A stretch of 64,000 nucleotides of DNA from Klebsiella sp. RHBSTW-00484 (GCF_013705725.1 NZ_CP055481.1:4526001-4590000), one strand, 5' to 3'. Positions 49,381 through 60,532 are shown, counted from the first letter of the stretch. Numbers and translations are program-made. Notes: generated by a model from the letters alone, not told the origin.

Positions 49381-51048
49381 TTATTGCAAACGTTCTAATA
49401 AACGAGCCAGTTTCTTATTCCCCCCGGCGATCGGTGCCCACTGATAGTGGACAACCGGCGTTCCGGCGGACTGTAAATCGAGCGCGAAGCTGCGCAGGCC
49501 AGCGTTGATCACCGCCACGCCGTCCAGCAGGCTGGCGCGCGGGGCCAGTTCGGCCATCCGTTGCGGGCTAATCAGCGCGCTGGCGAGCAGCGTGGCTTCG
49601 GGAAGGCTATCGACCACCACAATTCCCGCATCTTCGAGGGACGCAATCTGCCGGGAGCGGCACTGCGGGTCGGTTTCGGTGCCGGTCACCGTGGCGATGA
49701 TATGCAGCGGATGGCGCTCGTCTCTGACGGCCCACGCCCGCAGGCAGGCTGCCACCAGCGATTCGGCAGGATCGGCGGTCGCGCCGTAGCCAATCACCAC
49801 GTCCAGCAGCAGCACGCCGACCTGATTTTCCTCGCCCAGTTCGGCAATCAGTTGATTACGCAGGGAGGGGTCGATCATTGGGTGTGGGCGACCAACGGTG
49901 TAAAAATCATCGCCGAGGTCGATAACCTGATGGCCCTGCGCATTGAGCATCATGCCCTGCGGATGATGTTCGTCTGGGGTGATATTCAGCCGTTCAGCGA
50001 GCAGTCCGGCGGATTCAGCGGCCAGCGTGCCACCGGTGTACAAACCGCGAATCTGTTTTCCCGCGACCGCGGTCAGGGTTTCCTGATGACGTACCACCCG
50101 CGCCAGCAGGCAGGCCAGGCGTCCGGCCTCATCCAGCGTGCGGGCAAACCAGACGTTCTCATCGCGGGTAGCTTTCGGCGCATAGCCGAGAAACAGCGCC
50201 ACCACCGGCTTGGCGCTGCGCTTCATGGCGCTAATTACCTTCAGGCGCACCGCCTCGGCGGGCGGTTTCGAGACAAAGGCCAGCACCTGGCTTTGCCCGT
50301 CCTGGGTCAGCATTTCCAGCGCCGTCTGCGCGCTGATGCCGCCCACCTCGGCGCTCAGATCTCGTCCGCCGAGACCAATCGCATGGCTTATCCCTTCTCC
50401 ACCAAGGACAATTTGCGAGACCAGTTCCTGAATGCCGGTACCGGACGCGCCAATCACGCCGATATTGCCGTCCGGCGTGACGTTGGCGAAAGCCAGCGGG
50501 GTTCCGGCGATCATAGCGGTGCCGCAGTCCGGCCCCATCACCAGCAGCCCTTTATCGCGAGCACGTTTTTTGAGGGCGATTTCGTCCTCCAGCGTGACGT
50601 TGTCGGAGAAAATCATCACGTTTTTCTCACTGCTGAGCGCCTGGTGGGCTAACTCCGCAGCATACTCTCCGGCGACGGAAATCAAGGTCATATTGGCCTG
50701 TGGCAGCTTTTGCGTGGCGCTTTGCCAGCGACGAACCACGCTGAGGCTTTGGCTTTGCCCACTCCCCTGCGCCAGCGCGGTTAACGCTTCATCCAGACGG
50801 GCGACAATCATTTCCGTTACCGCCGTATCGGCGCAATCGGTGCGGATCGCCACGCAAATATCGTTCGGCGTCGCCGTGGCAAAATCGTCGTGCCAGAAAC
50901 CGGTGGTTTCCAGCAGCGATTTATTGGCCGGTGTTCCCATCATGACCGAAACATCGTCGACATTTTCTGACTCACTCAGTTTTCTTGAAATAATCATTAA
51001 ACTGACTGAATCCTGAAAACAGCCCTTTTTAATAAAGGCATGGATCAT
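49381..51048 (-). CDS. allF: Oxamate carbamoyltransferase subunit AllF (FdrA)
   Basis: The product is 555 aa, the size of FdrA. Its fold relates to succinyl-CoA synthetase alpha: a CoA/NAD-binding-like region (GNIGVIGASGTGIQELVSQIVLGGEGISHAIGLGGRDLSAEVGG) and a C-terminal ligase-like domain. It is the first gene of the allFGHK operon, and its promoter must lie in the 315-bp gap shared with divergent allD. GGGGAG precedes the start. Confidence 0.92.
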   Translation of the reverse strand: MIHAFIKKGCFQDSVSLMIISRKLSESENVDDVSVMMGTPANKSLLETTGFWHDDFATATPNDICVAIRTDCADTAVTEMIVARLDEALTALAQGSGQSQSLSVVRRWQSATQKLPQANMTLISVAGEYAAELAHQALSSEKNVMIFSDNVTLEDEIALKKRARDKGLLVMGPDCGTAMIAGTPLAFANVTPDGNIGVIGASGTGIQELVSQIVLGGEGISHAIGLGGRDLSAEVGGISAQTALEMLTQDGQSQVLAFVSKPPAEAVRLKVISAMKRSAKPVVALFLGYAPKATRDENVWFARTLDEAGRLACLLARVVRHQETLTAVAGKQIRGLYTGGTLAAESAGLLAERLNITPDEHHPQGMMLNAQGHQVIDLGDDFYTVGRPHPMIDPSLRNQLIAELGEENQVGVLLLDVVIGYGATADPAESLVAACLRAWAVRDERHPLHIIATVTGTETDPQCRSRQIASLEDAGIVVVDSLPEATLLASALISPQRMAELAPRASLLDGVAVINAGLRSFALDLQSAGTPVVHYQWAPIAGGNKKLARLLERLQ

Positions 51049-51363
51049 AATAACTCCCCAATAATTGCACCCATTGCAATTGAATGAGCATGGTTAATCT
51101 GCAATCAGGCTAGCGATATAAAATTATTGGTGGCGTGACCAATATCACATGGAAATTATTACACGACGCTTTCAAACAAACCCCAGGACATTAGCGCGTA
51201 ATTTTCAATGAATAGATTAATCGGGTCCCTTCTGATAAACCCACGGTGATTATCAAATAAAATCTAACTAACTATTTTTACCAGTACAGATCACAATTTA
51301 AGTTTATTTTCCCCGTATTTTAGTCGTCAGTCAGGCTCTACACCGTCGTTAAAAGGAAGACAG
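51049..51363. promoter_or_regulatory. Divergent control region between allF and allD
   Basis: This is an AT-rich 315-bp gap with no gene. In E. coli the activator AllS works in the allD promoter region in response to allantoin. By position the same control is expected here, but I cannot point to a certain operator. Confidence 0.5.
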
Positions 51364-52413
51364 ATGAAAGTCAGTCGGGAAACACTTCATCAGCTTATTG
51401 CCAATAAGCTGAACACAGCAGGGCTTACTCATCATCACGCGGATATTATTGCCGACGTGCTGGTTTATGCCGATGCCAGGGGAATTCATTCGCACGGCGC
51501 GGTTCGCGTTGAATATTATGCGGAGCGTATTTCAAAAGGTGGAACCAATCGTAACCCCACCTTCACCTTTGAAAAAAGCGGCCCCTGCAGCGGGATTTTG
51601 CATGCCGATAACGCCGCCGGTCAGGTTGCCGCCAAAATGGGCATGGAGCACGCGATAGACATCGCCCGGGAAAACGGCGTGGCCGTGGTCGGCATTCGGC
51701 GCATGGGGCACAGCGGCGCGATCTCTTACTTCGCGCAGCAGGCAGCCCGCGCCGGGTTTATCGGGCTTTCGCTGTGTCAGTCAGACCCGATGGTGGTCCC
51801 TTTTGGCGGCGCGGAAATCTATTACGGCACCAATCCGCTGGCCTTTGCCGCACCCGGTGAGGGCGACGATATCATCACCTTCGATATGGCGACCACCGTG
51901 CAGGCCTGGGGGAAAATTCTCGACGCCCGCTCGCGTCATGAAACCATCCCCGATAGCTGGGCGGTGGATAAAAACGGCGCGCCGACCAGCGACCCGTTTG
52001 CCGTTCACGCCCTGCTGCCGGCTGCGGGTCCAAAAGGCTACGGCCTGATGATGATGATCGACGTGCTCTCCGGCATTTTGCTCAACCTTCCCTTTGGCCG
52101 TCAGGTCAGCTCAATGTACGACAACCTGAGCCAGGGACGCGAACTCGGCCAGCTGCATATCGTTATCAACCCGGAATTTTTCTCCTCCAGCGCGTTATTC
52201 CGCCAGCATATCAGCGACACCATGCGCGAATTAAACGCCATTACGCCAGCCCCCGGATTTAACCAGGTTTATTACCCGGGGCAGAACCTGGATATCAACG
52301 AGAAAAACAGCGCCGTCGACGGTATCGAGATCGTTGATGAGATTTATGACTATCTGGTTTCTGACGCTTTATATAACCGCTCTTATGAAACCAATTCCCC
52401 TTTTGCTCAATAA
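51364..52413 (+). CDS. allD: Ureidoglycolate dehydrogenase
   Basis: The product is 349 aa, as in E. coli. It belongs to the LDH2/malate dehydrogenase type (sulfolactate dehydrogenase-like) family. Seen are VSRETLHQLIANKLNTAGL, DARGIHSHGAVRVEYYAERI with the catalytic histidine, GIRRMGHSGAISYFAQQAA, YYGTNPLAFAAPGEG, and PKGYGLMMMIDVLSG. It oxidises (S)-ureidoglycolate to oxalurate with NAD, feeding the AllFGH transcarbamylase encoded divergently. AAGGAAG precedes the start. Confidence 0.95.
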   Translation: MKVSRETLHQLIANKLNTAGLTHHHADIIADVLVYADARGIHSHGAVRVEYYAERISKGGTNRNPTFTFEKSGPCSGILHADNAAGQVAAKMGMEHAIDIARENGVAVVGIRRMGHSGAISYFAQQAARAGFIGLSLCQSDPMVVPFGGAEIYYGTNPLAFAAPGEGDDIITFDMATTVQAWGKILDARSRHETIPDSWAVDKNGAPTSDPFAVHALLPAAGPKGYGLMMMIDVLSGILLNLPFGRQVSSMYDNLSQGRELGQLHIVINPEFFSSSALFRQHISDTMRELNAITPAPGFNQVYYPGQNLDINEKNSAVDGIEIVDEIYDYLVSDALYNRSYETNSPFAQ

Positions 52414-52434
52414 ATTAAGATACAGGAGTTGCGT

Positions 52435-53670
52435 ATGGCTAATTATTTTCGACAGGCAATTGAAGAGACGTTGCCGTGGCTTTCCTCTTTCGGCGCTGAC
52501 CCAACCGGGGGCATAACCCGCCTGCTCTACTCGCCGGAATGGCTACAGGCACAACAGGCGTTCAAGCAAAAGATGAGCGAAAGCGGGCTGGAGACGCGCT
52601 TTGATGAGGTCGGCAACTTGTATGGCCGCCTGCCCGGTACGCGCTTTCCCGACGAAGTTATCCTTAGCGGCTCGCATATTGATAGCGTGGTCAACGGCGG
52701 TAATCTTGACGGCCAGTTCGGCGCGCTGGCTGCATGGCTGGCGGTTCGCTGGCTGAAAGAGACCTACGGCGAGCCGCTGCGTACCGTCGAAGTGCTGGCG
52801 TTAGCGGAAGAAGAAGGCAGCCGCTTCCCTTATGTGTTCTGGGGCAGCAAAAATATCGTCGGCATCGCCAACCCGGCGGACGTTCGCGATATCAAAGACA
52901 CCAAAGGCGTGGCTTTTGTTGATGCCATGAAGCAGTGCGGCTTCACGCTGCCCGCAGCACCGCTGGCTCCGCGCCGCGATATTAAAGCCTTCGTTGAGCT
53001 GCATATCGAACAGGGCCGCGTACTGGAGACCAACAAGCAGTCCATCGGCGTGGTCAACGCCATCGTCGGACAGCGCCGTTACACCATCACCCTCAACGGC
53101 GAATCCAACCATGCGGGCACCACCCCAATGGGCTACCGCCGCGATACCGTCCACGCCTTCAGCCGCATCTGCTGTGAATCTATCGCCAAGGCGAAAGCCC
53201 ACGGCGACCCGCTGGTGCTGACCTTCGGTAAGGTCGACCCGCAGCCGAACACCGTCAACGTAGTGCCGGGTAAAACGGTCTTCACCATGGACTGCCGCCA
53301 TACCGATGCGTTTGAATTAACGGCATTTACTGAAGTGATCGAAGCCGATATGCGACGAATCTGTCAGGAAATGGAGATCGGCATCGAGATCGATCTGTGG
53401 ATGGATGAAGCCCCGGTACCGATGGACAAAGCGCTGGTCACTCAGCTCACTGCGCTTTGCGAAAAAGAGAAAGTTAACTTCCGCGTGATGCACAGCGGCG
53501 CGGGACACGACGCGCAAATTTTCGCCCCCTGCTTCCCGACCTGCATGATCTTTATGCCGAGCATAAAGGGTATTAGCCATAACCCGGCGGAAAGCACGCA
53601 TATCGACGATCTGGCGGAAGGCGTGAAAACCCTCGCATTAATGTTGCATCAACTGGCCTGGACTGAATAA
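52435..53670 (+). CDS. allC: Allantoate amidohydrolase
   Basis: The product is 411 aa from MANYFRQAIEETLPW, matching the E. coli length and preceded by CAGGAG. It is an M20-family metal enzyme with ligands in SGSHIDSVVNGGNLDGQFG, AEEEGSRFPYVFWGSKN and ELHIEQGRVLE, a dimerisation domain with SNHAGTTPMGYRRD, and HSGAGHDAQIFAP. It turns allantoate into ureidoglycine, CO2 and ammonia. It lies 21 bp after allD. Confidence 0.96.
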   Translation: MANYFRQAIEETLPWLSSFGADPTGGITRLLYSPEWLQAQQAFKQKMSESGLETRFDEVGNLYGRLPGTRFPDEVILSGSHIDSVVNGGNLDGQFGALAAWLAVRWLKETYGEPLRTVEVLALAEEEGSRFPYVFWGSKNIVGIANPADVRDIKDTKGVAFVDAMKQCGFTLPAAPLAPRRDIKAFVELHIEQGRVLETNKQSIGVVNAIVGQRRYTITLNGESNHAGTTPMGYRRDTVHAFSRICCESIAKAKAHGDPLVLTFGKVDPQPNTVNVVPGKTVFTMDCRHTDAFELTAFTEVIEADMRRICQEMEIGIEIDLWMDEAPVPMDKALVTQLTALCEKEKVNFRVMHSGAGHDAQIFAPCFPTCMIFMPSIKGISHNPAESTHIDDLAEGVKTLALMLHQLAWTE

Positions 53671-53680
53671 GGAAAAAATA

Positions 53681-54463
53681 ATGGGATATTTAAATAATGT
53701 AGTGGGTTATCGCGACGATTTACTGGCCAGCCGTTCCATCGTGCGCCACGGTAATTATGCGCTGCTAACGCCGGATGGCCTGGTCAAAAATATTATTCCG
53801 GGATTTGATAATTGCGATGTGACGATTCTGTCGACGCCAAAATTAGGCGCGACCTTTGTTGATTATCTGGTGACGCTGCATGACAACGGCGGTAATAAAA
53901 GTGGCTTTGGCGGCGAAGGAATTGAAACCTTCCTGTATGTGATTCAAGGTGAAATCACCGCCCAGGCGCAAGGCAAAACCCTCCCGCTGACCGAGGGCGG
54001 CTATTTGTATTGCCCACCAGGCGAGAAAGTGACGTTCGTTAATAACTATGCAGGCGACAGCCAGCTATTCCTTTACAAGCGCCGCTATATTCCGGTTGAA
54101 AATCATGCGCCTTATCTGGTCACTGGTAACGTCAGCCAGCTTGAGCGGATTCATTATGAAGGGATGGAAGACGTTATTCTGATCGATTTCCTGCCGAAAG
54201 AGCTGGGCTTCGATATGAATATGCACATTCTCTCTTTCGAACCGGGTGCCAGCCACGGTTATATCGAAACCCACGTGCAGGAGCACGGCGCTTATATTCT
54301 TTCCGGCCAGGGCGTTTATAACCTCGACAACAACTGGGTACCGGTGAAAAAAGGCGATTATATCTTTATGGGCGCTTATTCACTGCAGGCGGGATATGGC
54401 GTCGGGCGCGAGGCGTTTAGCTATATCTACTCGAAAGATTGCCATCGCGACGTTGAGATCTGA
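53681..54463 (+). CDS. allE: (S)-Ureidoglycine aminohydrolase
   Basis: The product is 260 aa (E. coli YlbA 261). It is a bicupin: the first cupin includes GGEGIETFLYVIQGEITAQ and GGYLYCPPGEKVTF, and the second includes FEPGASHGYIETHVQEHGAYILSGQGVYNLDN, with the histidine/glutamate manganese ligands. It hydrolyses ureidoglycine to ureidoglycolate and ammonia, the step between AllC and AllD. It is the last gene of the allDCE operon and is followed by a strong terminator. Confidence 0.95.
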   Translation: MGYLNNVVGYRDDLLASRSIVRHGNYALLTPDGLVKNIIPGFDNCDVTILSTPKLGATFVDYLVTLHDNGGNKSGFGGEGIETFLYVIQGEITAQAQGKTLPLTEGGYLYCPPGEKVTFVNNYAGDSQLFLYKRRYIPVENHAPYLVTGNVSQLERIHYEGMEDVILIDFLPKELGFDMNMHILSFEPGASHGYIETHVQEHGAYILSGQGVYNLDNNWVPVKKGDYIFMGAYSLQAGYGVGREAFSYIYSKDCHRDVEI

Positions 54464-54519
54464 TAGTCGCTAAAATGTCCGATCGTTGAATTTGTTTTTG
54501 TTTAGCTATGTTGGATTTT

Positions 54520-54545
54520 GCCACGGTGAGAACCGTGGCATTTTT

Positions 54546-54547
<2 letters not shown>
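54520..54547 (+). terminator. Rho-independent terminator after allE
   Basis: GCCACGG and CCGTGGC enclose the loop TGAGAA, followed by ATTTTTT. This is a textbook terminator 57 bp after the allE stop. Confidence 0.9.
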
Positions 54548-54737
<190 letters not shown>

Positions 54738-55883
54738 TCAGACTGGAATGTTCTGGCCGAGTTTGATTACGCTGGCAATATTGCGTGCGCTGGCGTAAAG
54801 GTTCTGCTCTCCGCGATCCAATACTTCGGACAGCGGCGCGAGTGCGGGGAGAATGCTAAATACCGCATCAATACCGTGCTGATGAACCGCTTCGACGCCA
54901 TCGCCCAATACGCCCGCAATGCCGATAACCGGGATACCGTGCTTTTTAGCAATCCGCGCCACGCCGATGGGCGCTTTACCGCCAACGGTCTGCGAATCAA
55001 TCCGCCCCTCACCGGTAATCACCAGATCCGCATCGCGCAGCGCCTCCTCCAGATGAACGGCTTCAATAACGATATCGATGCCCGGCTTCAGCGCCGCGTT
55101 GAGGAACACGCAGGCCGCCACGCCCATCCCCCCAGCCGCGCCGCCGCCGACAATCGTCGTCACATCCTGACCGGTTGCCGCCAGCAGCACCTGAGCATAG
55201 TTTTCTAATCCGCGTTCAAGGGCTTCGACCATCCGTGCGCAGGCTCCTTTCTGCGGCCCAAACACCGCCGCCGCGCCGCGTGCGCCAAGCAGCGGGTTAT
55301 CGACATCGCAAGCGACGTCGATCCGGCATTCGCTAAGGCGCGGGTCAAGATCGCGCAAATCTATCTGCACCAGCCGCTCTAATGCCCCGCCGCCGAGTCC
55401 GACGCTCTCGCCGATGTTATCGAGAAAGCGCGCGCCCAGCGCCTGGGCCATACCCATTCCGCCGTCAACCGTGGCGCTGCCGCCAATACCGAGGATAATA
55501 TGGCGAACCCCAGCGTCGAGCGCATGGCGAATCAACTCCCCGGTGCCGTAACTGGTGGCCCGCATAGGGTTACGCTCCCCAACCGGGACCAGCATCAGTC
55601 CGCTGGCTGCCGCCATTTCAATAAATGCGGTTTGACCGTCACCGCTCAGGCCATAGAAGGCTCCAACAAAATCCCCCATCGGCCCCATCACCGGCAGCAT
55701 TACCATTTTGCCCTCGGTGGCCTCAACCATCGCCTCAACCGTTCCCTCGCCGCCGTCGGCAATCGGCAGGCAGACGTACTCCGCCTGCGGAAAAATAGAG
55801 ACAAAACCCGCTTTAATCGCCTGGGCGCAGCGGCTGGCGCTGACGCTTTCTTTGAAAGAGTCCGGTGCAATAATAATTTTCAT
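54738..55883 (-). CDS. glxK: Glycerate 2-kinase GlxK
   Basis: The product is 381 aa, the length of E. coli GlxK. It belongs to glycerate kinase family type 1: [77 protein letters not shown] and [22 protein letters not shown]. It phosphorylates the D-glycerate produced by GlxR to 2-phosphoglycerate, linking allantoin carbon to glycolysis. AAAGGATG precedes the start. Confidence 0.94.
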   Translation of the reverse strand: MKIIIAPDSFKESVSASRCAQAIKAGFVSIFPQAEYVCLPIADGGEGTVEAMVEATEGKMVMLPVMGPMGDFVGAFYGLSGDGQTAFIEMAAASGLMLVPVGERNPMRATSYGTGELIRHALDAGVRHIILGIGGSATVDGGMGMAQALGARFLDNIGESVGLGGGALERLVQIDLRDLDPRLSECRIDVACDVDNPLLGARGAAAVFGPQKGACARMVEALERGLENYAQVLLAATGQDVTTIVGGGAAGGMGVAACVFLNAALKPGIDIVIEAVHLEEALRDADLVITGEGRIDSQTVGGKAPIGVARIAKKHGIPVIGIAGVLGDGVEAVHQHGIDAVFSILPALAPLSEVLDRGEQNLYASARNIASVIKLGQNIPV

Positions 55884-55905
55884 GGTTCATCCTTTATTGA
55901 TGTCA

Positions 55906-57213
55906 TCATTTAATACGATCCCAGGGAATGAGATTTTCCATAACCACCGCCAGCAGCACGCCAATTAATAAGCCGTTACCCAATAGAGGGCGGATAGTCA
56001 GAGGCAGCGTCTGGAGATAGACCGGCGGAAGACCCATTAAAAAAATGCCGACAAATAGCGGCAGAGCCAGCCGGTAGATATTTCGTGCAGTGAAGGTAAT
56101 TTGCTTGCTGAAAGATAAACTGGAATATAACAACGGCAGATAAGAGACCAGCATCACCGCGCTGCTAATTGGCAGCGGCAGGGTGGTAAAAAAATGGGTC
56201 AGCGGCGTAAATAACCCAACCAGCAGACAGCACAAGCAGCCGATAATAAACGGCTGGCGCGAGGTTTCTCCGGTTTGGGTTAATAAACCAATTGATGAGA
56301 CAAACGGCGAAAACGGCACAACGCTAAGCGGCACCGTAATGAGCGTCATCAATCCGGAAATAATAAAGCTACGTCGATAACGGGTATTACTGGCTCCCTG
56401 TTCAGGGTAAAAAACGTCGGTGCCACGAATGGCCCCGTAGGTGTTGGTGATATTCACCAGCCCCGCCAACAATGCCGTCAGGATAATACCGGGACGTAAT
56501 TCGCCGCCGTAGCCCAGCGGGAACCATTGCCAGTGAATCGGCCCGGATGCCGTTGTGGCAGGAGCCGTGCGGAACAGCAGATACCAGCTTGCCCATCCCA
56601 CCAGGGTGCCCATCAGCAGGGCATAACGGGCAATGCCGTCCGGGAGGAAAATAATCATCCCCAGCACCAGAATCATCACCGCCAGCGCGAGGCCGAATGG
56701 TGCCAGCTGAATCGCCACGTTGGCCTGCGTCGAGCTAAAAGGCAGTCCGAGCATGCCTTTGAAAAAGATAGTCGTGAGCTGTGCGCCGAGCAGCAGCATA
56801 AAAAAGACCATTACCGTCGGGCTGAAGAGTTTAGCCAGGCGATGGCCGATGCCGCTGACGCCAATGATGATAGTTAACACAGCTGAAAGAAATATGCCGA
56901 CCGCGAGGCTGGTCGCAATGCTGTCGAACGCGGTGCCGCGCGCGGCTTCGCCGACGGTAACGGTGAGGATCGTGCTCCACCAGAGTCCCGTCGGGCCCTC
57001 CATAATGGCACGCCGGTGACCTGATATCGCCTGCGCCAGGCAGGCCAGCCCGGTGGTGATAAAACCATATTGGGTGAGAGTAATCAGCGCGCTGGCCGGA
57101 AGCTGAAAAGCGGATTGTAATGTCGGCGGTACCACAACGGTGTTGCAGAAGATAAAGAAGAACCATTGAAATCCCGCCAGGGTGTTTCGTTTATTTAGCG
57201 GAAATACCACCAT
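55906..57213 (-). CDS. ybbY: Purine permease-like NCS2 transporter YbbY
   Basis: The product is 435 aa with 12 or more hydrophobic segments, matching the nucleobase/cation symporter-2 family and E. coli YbbY (433 aa). Typical stretches are QWFFFIFCNTVVVPPTLQSAFQLP, GPTGLWWSTILTV, and LVNITNTYGAIRGTDVFYP near the conserved substrate helix. The substrate has not been settled; uracil/xanthine-type or allantoin-related purines are candidates. The ribosome binding site is weak (TCAGGATTTC). Confidence 0.9.
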   Translation of the reverse strand: MVVFPLNKRNTLAGFQWFFFIFCNTVVVPPTLQSAFQLPASALITLTQYGFITTGLACLAQAISGHRRAIMEGPTGLWWSTILTVTVGEAARGTAFDSIATSLAVGIFLSAVLTIIIGVSGIGHRLAKLFSPTVMVFFMLLLGAQLTTIFFKGMLGLPFSSTQANVAIQLAPFGLALAVMILVLGMIIFLPDGIARYALLMGTLVGWASWYLLFRTAPATTASGPIHWQWFPLGYGGELRPGIILTALLAGLVNITNTYGAIRGTDVFYPEQGASNTRYRRSFIISGLMTLITVPLSVVPFSPFVSSIGLLTQTGETSRQPFIIGCLCCLLVGLFTPLTHFFTTLPLPISSAVMLVSYLPLLYSSLSFSKQITFTARNIYRLALPLFVGIFLMGLPPVYLQTLPLTIRPLLGNGLLIGVLLAVVMENLIPWDRIK

Positions 57214-57229
57214 GATGAAATCCTGAAAA

Positions 57230-57253
57230 AGCGCCTGCCGTTAAACAGGCGCT
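57230..57253. terminator. Hairpin between allB and ybbY
   Basis: AGCGCCTG and CAGGCGCT enclose an eight-base loop, with A-rich sequence on the left (T-run on the minus strand). It can terminate leftward transcription from allB before ybbY. Confidence 0.65.
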
Positions 57254-57282
57254 AAATATGGAATGGGGCGAGGAACGGTCCC

Positions 57283-57371
57283 CTCTCCCCTTTTAGGGAG
57301 AGGGTTAGGGTGAGGGGAAATATGCCCACAAATGCCCTCACCCCGGCCCTCTCCCAAAGGGAGAGGGAGAA
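57283..57371. repeat. Intact REP-like repeat
   Basis: CCCTCTCCCCTTTTAGGGAGAGGG, GTTAGGGTGAGGGG, and CCCTCACCCCGGCCCTCTCCCAAAGGGAGAGGG form nested palindromes. It is the same unit that the IS110 element has split at 38318/39519. The CCCGGCCCTCTCCC target at 57342-57355 is unoccupied here. Confidence 0.85.
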
Positions 57372-57398
57372 AACCATCCCCAACTTTTTATTCGCCCA

Positions 57399-58760
57399 TT
57401 ACTGCTGATGCTTAAGGATAAATTTTCCTTTTGGCGCGTGCGGGAAGCCCTGTTCGATGTCATAAATCACATCGCCGCGCAGGATGGTTTTGGTGATACG
57501 CGCGCCAATCTTACGGCCCACGTACGGGCTGACTTTATGGCGATACTCAAGGTCTTCCGCCTGCAGGACGTAGCTGCTGTTCGGCTGGATAAATACCAGG
57601 TCGGCATCTTTGCCCGGAGCAATACGACCTTTATGCTTAAGACCGAAAATATCAGCAGCGTTAGTCGCCATCAGGCGAGCAAACTGTGACAGAGGCATGC
57701 CGCGCTTCTGCACAGCTTCGTCGAACATCACGTCCATGCAGCTTTGCAGACCGGCAATCCCGCCCCAGGCCTGCATAATGTTGCCAGCCTTCATTTCCGG
57801 CGGGCACGGAGAGTGGTCGGACACCAGGCAGTCGATTTCGCCGTTGAACAGCTTCTCCCACAGGCCTTTCTGGTTTTCCGCATCGCGGATCGGCGGAGAG
57901 CACTTCGCCAGGGTGCCAATCTCTTCGAACTGATCGGTATCCAGCACAAAGTAGTGCGGGCAGGATTCGCAGGTGACGTCCTGGCCTTCCTGACGAGCGC
58001 GAGTCACTTCAGCCACGCCTTCCGGACTGCTGACGTGGCACACGTGCAGGCGGCAACCGGCGACTTTCGCCAGATACAGAATGCGGCGGATGGCTTCAAC
58101 TTCGGTAAACACCGGGCGCGACGCGACGTAATCATGGGCGGTCACGCGGCCTTCCCTTTTCGCCTCTTCGCCCAGCTCATCGCAAATCAGCGCGTTTTCG
58201 CAGTGCACCAGCACGGTTTGCTTCATCTCGGCCAGCTTTTGCACGCCTTTGAAGAACTGCCAGTCGTTAACATCGCGGAAGTCATTGTCGATTCCACGGT
58301 CGCCGCAGGTAGCAACGAAACATTTAAAGCCGACCACGCCCACTTCATCCAGCTCGTGCAGGCGATCCAGATTGTAGGAAACCAGGCCGCCAAGCTGCGC
58401 GGCATCAATGGTCAGCTTGCCCTTCGCGGCATCGAATTTCAGTTCGATGGTTTCGCGGTCGGTGGTCGCCGGCAACTGGTTCAACGGCATTTCAATCATC
58501 GTGGTGATGCCGCCTTTTGCCGCCGCGCGGGTGCCGGTCTCATAACCTTCCCAATGGGTACGGCCCGGTTCAGAAATATGCGTATGCGCATCGACCATCC
58601 CCGGCGAAACGATCAGGCCCGAAGCATCCATCACCTGCTTCGCCTCGCCGAGGTTTTCACCGATAGCAGCGATTTTGCCGTCGGTAACCGCGATATCCAC
58701 CACCCGAGATTCGTTTTCCAGAATAACGGTGCCGTTTTTAATGATTAAATCAAAAGACAT
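57399..58760 (-). CDS. allB: Allantoinase
   Basis: The product is 453 aa from [10 protein letters not shown], the E. coli length; AAGGAG sits directly before this ATG, so the in-frame ATG further up is not used. It has cyclic amidohydrolase metal motifs: [20 protein letters not shown], the lysine in [13 protein letters not shown] (carboxylated in the family), [23 protein letters not shown], and [14 protein letters not shown]. It opens allantoin to allantoate. Confidence 0.96.
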   Translation of the reverse strand: MSFDLIIKNGTVILENESRVVDIAVTDGKIAAIGENLGEAKQVMDASGLIVSPGMVDAHTHISEPGRTHWEGYETGTRAAAKGGITTMIEMPLNQLPATTDRETIELKFDAAKGKLTIDAAQLGGLVSYNLDRLHELDEVGVVGFKCFVATCGDRGIDNDFRDVNDWQFFKGVQKLAEMKQTVLVHCENALICDELGEEAKREGRVTAHDYVASRPVFTEVEAIRRILYLAKVAGCRLHVCHVSSPEGVAEVTRARQEGQDVTCESCPHYFVLDTDQFEEIGTLAKCSPPIRDAENQKGLWEKLFNGEIDCLVSDHSPCPPEMKAGNIMQAWGGIAGLQSCMDVMFDEAVQKRGMPLSQFARLMATNAADIFGLKHKGRIAPGKDADLVFIQPNSSYVLQAEDLEYRHKVSPYVGRKIGARITKTILRGDVIYDIEQGFPHAPKGKFILKHQQ

Positions 58761-58867
58761 ATAAAACTCCTTGTATGTGTACAGATAAGTAACCCGCCAT
58801 ACTTCTGCTTGTGGCTTTGGGTATTGATTCTTCATCCCTGAAATAAACTTTCCTGGTAATAATAAAT

Positions 58868-60322
58868 TCAGCTAACAGCATTCGGACGCGGTAAATTATT
58901 CGGCAGCGCCCGTTTTTTCAGTAAAGAGTACGCAACGAAAGCGACAATAACGCCAACAAACCATGACACCCGTGAGAATGGCTCCAGCAGCGGGATAAAC
59001 TTCCCACCCAGCGATAAAATAACCGCCACAATCGTGACAATGAATGCAGTAACGTTAAAGCCATTATCAAAATATTTATAATCACCGGCAGCGGTATACA
59101 GCTCATCAAGATTAATTTGCCCGCGCATTACAACAAAATAGTGTGCCATCATCACCCCAATAACCGGGCCAAGCATGCCACCGATAATATCGAGGAAGAG
59201 ATAAATACTGTCCTGATTCTCCATTAATTTCCACGGACAAATCAGCAGGCTAATAATACTGGCGATCAGCACACCGTTTTTGTACGTCAGTTTGCTCGGG
59301 GCAATCGCCGCGATTTGATAACCCGCCGGAATAATATTACCGGTAGCGTTGGTGGAAATCGTGGTCATCAATATCACCAGTACCGCAAAGAATGAGGCAA
59401 ACAGGCTGTCCCATTTCTGCACAATATCCAGCACGTTCCAGGTATCCATGCCGTAATGGATACTGGCCCCGGCGATAATGCATACCCCGGCCACCGCGAA
59501 CAGTATATACGCCACCACTAAGCCAAGGGTTTGCCCGAGGGCCTGATCGCGAAACGAGCGCGCGTTCTGGGTAAAGTCCGAGGCGCTCACCGCTGGTGCC
59601 GCCCATACGGCGACGACCGCATTAATCACCACCAGGAACAGGAAACCGCTGTTTTCCGCTTTTGCCACCCCGGTCGGTAAATAATCCAGGATCGGTCCAA
59701 TCCCCACCAGCGAAATAGCCCAGATAGCCATGCCGCCGAACACAATATAGATACAGGGGTTCAGTATCGCGGTGAATTTATTGAGGACTTTCCCGCCGCC
59801 AAACCCAATCCCAACGTTTATCAACCAGAACACCAGAAAGGCGATCAGTCCGGGTAGCGACAGTCCCAGCAGCTTAAAATCACCGCCGAGCGTCAGAAAC
59901 GACGGCCACAGTTTTCCTAACAAAATCAAGAACGCCAGCGATCCGGCATAGCATTGCAAACCAAACCACATAATCGCCGCAATGCCGCCTCTGAGCAGCC
60001 CAGGCAGTAATGCCCCGCGTACGCCATAAGAGGCTCTTAATATCATGGCAAACGGCACGCCATATTTACTTCCGGCGGCACCATTAAACACCATCACCAG
60101 CGCAATAATAAATGCACTTAATATTATTGCCATCATAATACTAAACGTCGACAGGCCAAGAATAAAGAACCCGCCAACCATCACATAATTAGGTACGTTA
60201 TGTACCGAACCCATCCATAAGGTAAAATAGTTAAATGTCTTCCAGTTACGCTGTGATTCTACTTTGGGTAATAGATCGTCGCTGTAACCTCTGGCTTTAT
60301 ATAGATCTTGAGTTTGTTCCAT
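58868..60322 (-). CDS. allP: Allantoin permease AllP (YbbW)
   Basis: The product is 484 aa, equal to E. coli AllP, of the NCS1 family with 12 predicted helices. Features are [41 protein letters not shown] (helix 1 substrate and sodium/proton region), [24 protein letters not shown], and [21 protein letters not shown]. It brings allantoin across the inner membrane. AGAGGG precedes the start. Confidence 0.95.
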   Translation of the reverse strand: MEQTQDLYKARGYSDDLLPKVESQRNWKTFNYFTLWMGSVHNVPNYVMVGGFFILGLSTFSIMMAIILSAFIIALVMVFNGAAGSKYGVPFAMILRASYGVRGALLPGLLRGGIAAIMWFGLQCYAGSLAFLILLGKLWPSFLTLGGDFKLLGLSLPGLIAFLVFWLINVGIGFGGGKVLNKFTAILNPCIYIVFGGMAIWAISLVGIGPILDYLPTGVAKAENSGFLFLVVINAVVAVWAAPAVSASDFTQNARSFRDQALGQTLGLVVAYILFAVAGVCIIAGASIHYGMDTWNVLDIVQKWDSLFASFFAVLVILMTTISTNATGNIIPAGYQIAAIAPSKLTYKNGVLIASIISLLICPWKLMENQDSIYLFLDIIGGMLGPVIGVMMAHYFVVMRGQINLDELYTAAGDYKYFDNGFNVTAFIVTIVAVILSLGGKFIPLLEPFSRVSWFVGVIVAFVAYSLLKKRALPNNLPRPNAVS

Positions 60323-60399
60323 AATTCCCTCTTAATACGCATCGGATTACGTTTGTAAATAGGTTTAGCTATGTGGAACAAAAAATTATTATACTTATT

Positions 60400-60527
60400 T
60401 ATACCCTAAATAATTCGAGTTGCAGGAAGGCGGCGACGCAGGGAGTCCCCAGGAGCTTACTCCAGTAAGTGACTGGGGTGAGCGAGGAAAGCCAACGCAC
60501 ATGCAACTTGAAGTATGACGGGTATAT
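60400..60527. repeat. ERIC element
   Basis: This is a standard-length (about 128 bp) ERIC repeat with ends TATACCC and GGGTATA and the core CCCCAGGAGCTTACTCCAGTAAGTGACTGGGG. It lies between allP and the MFS transporter gene. Confidence 0.9.
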
Positions 60528-60532
60528 ATTTA

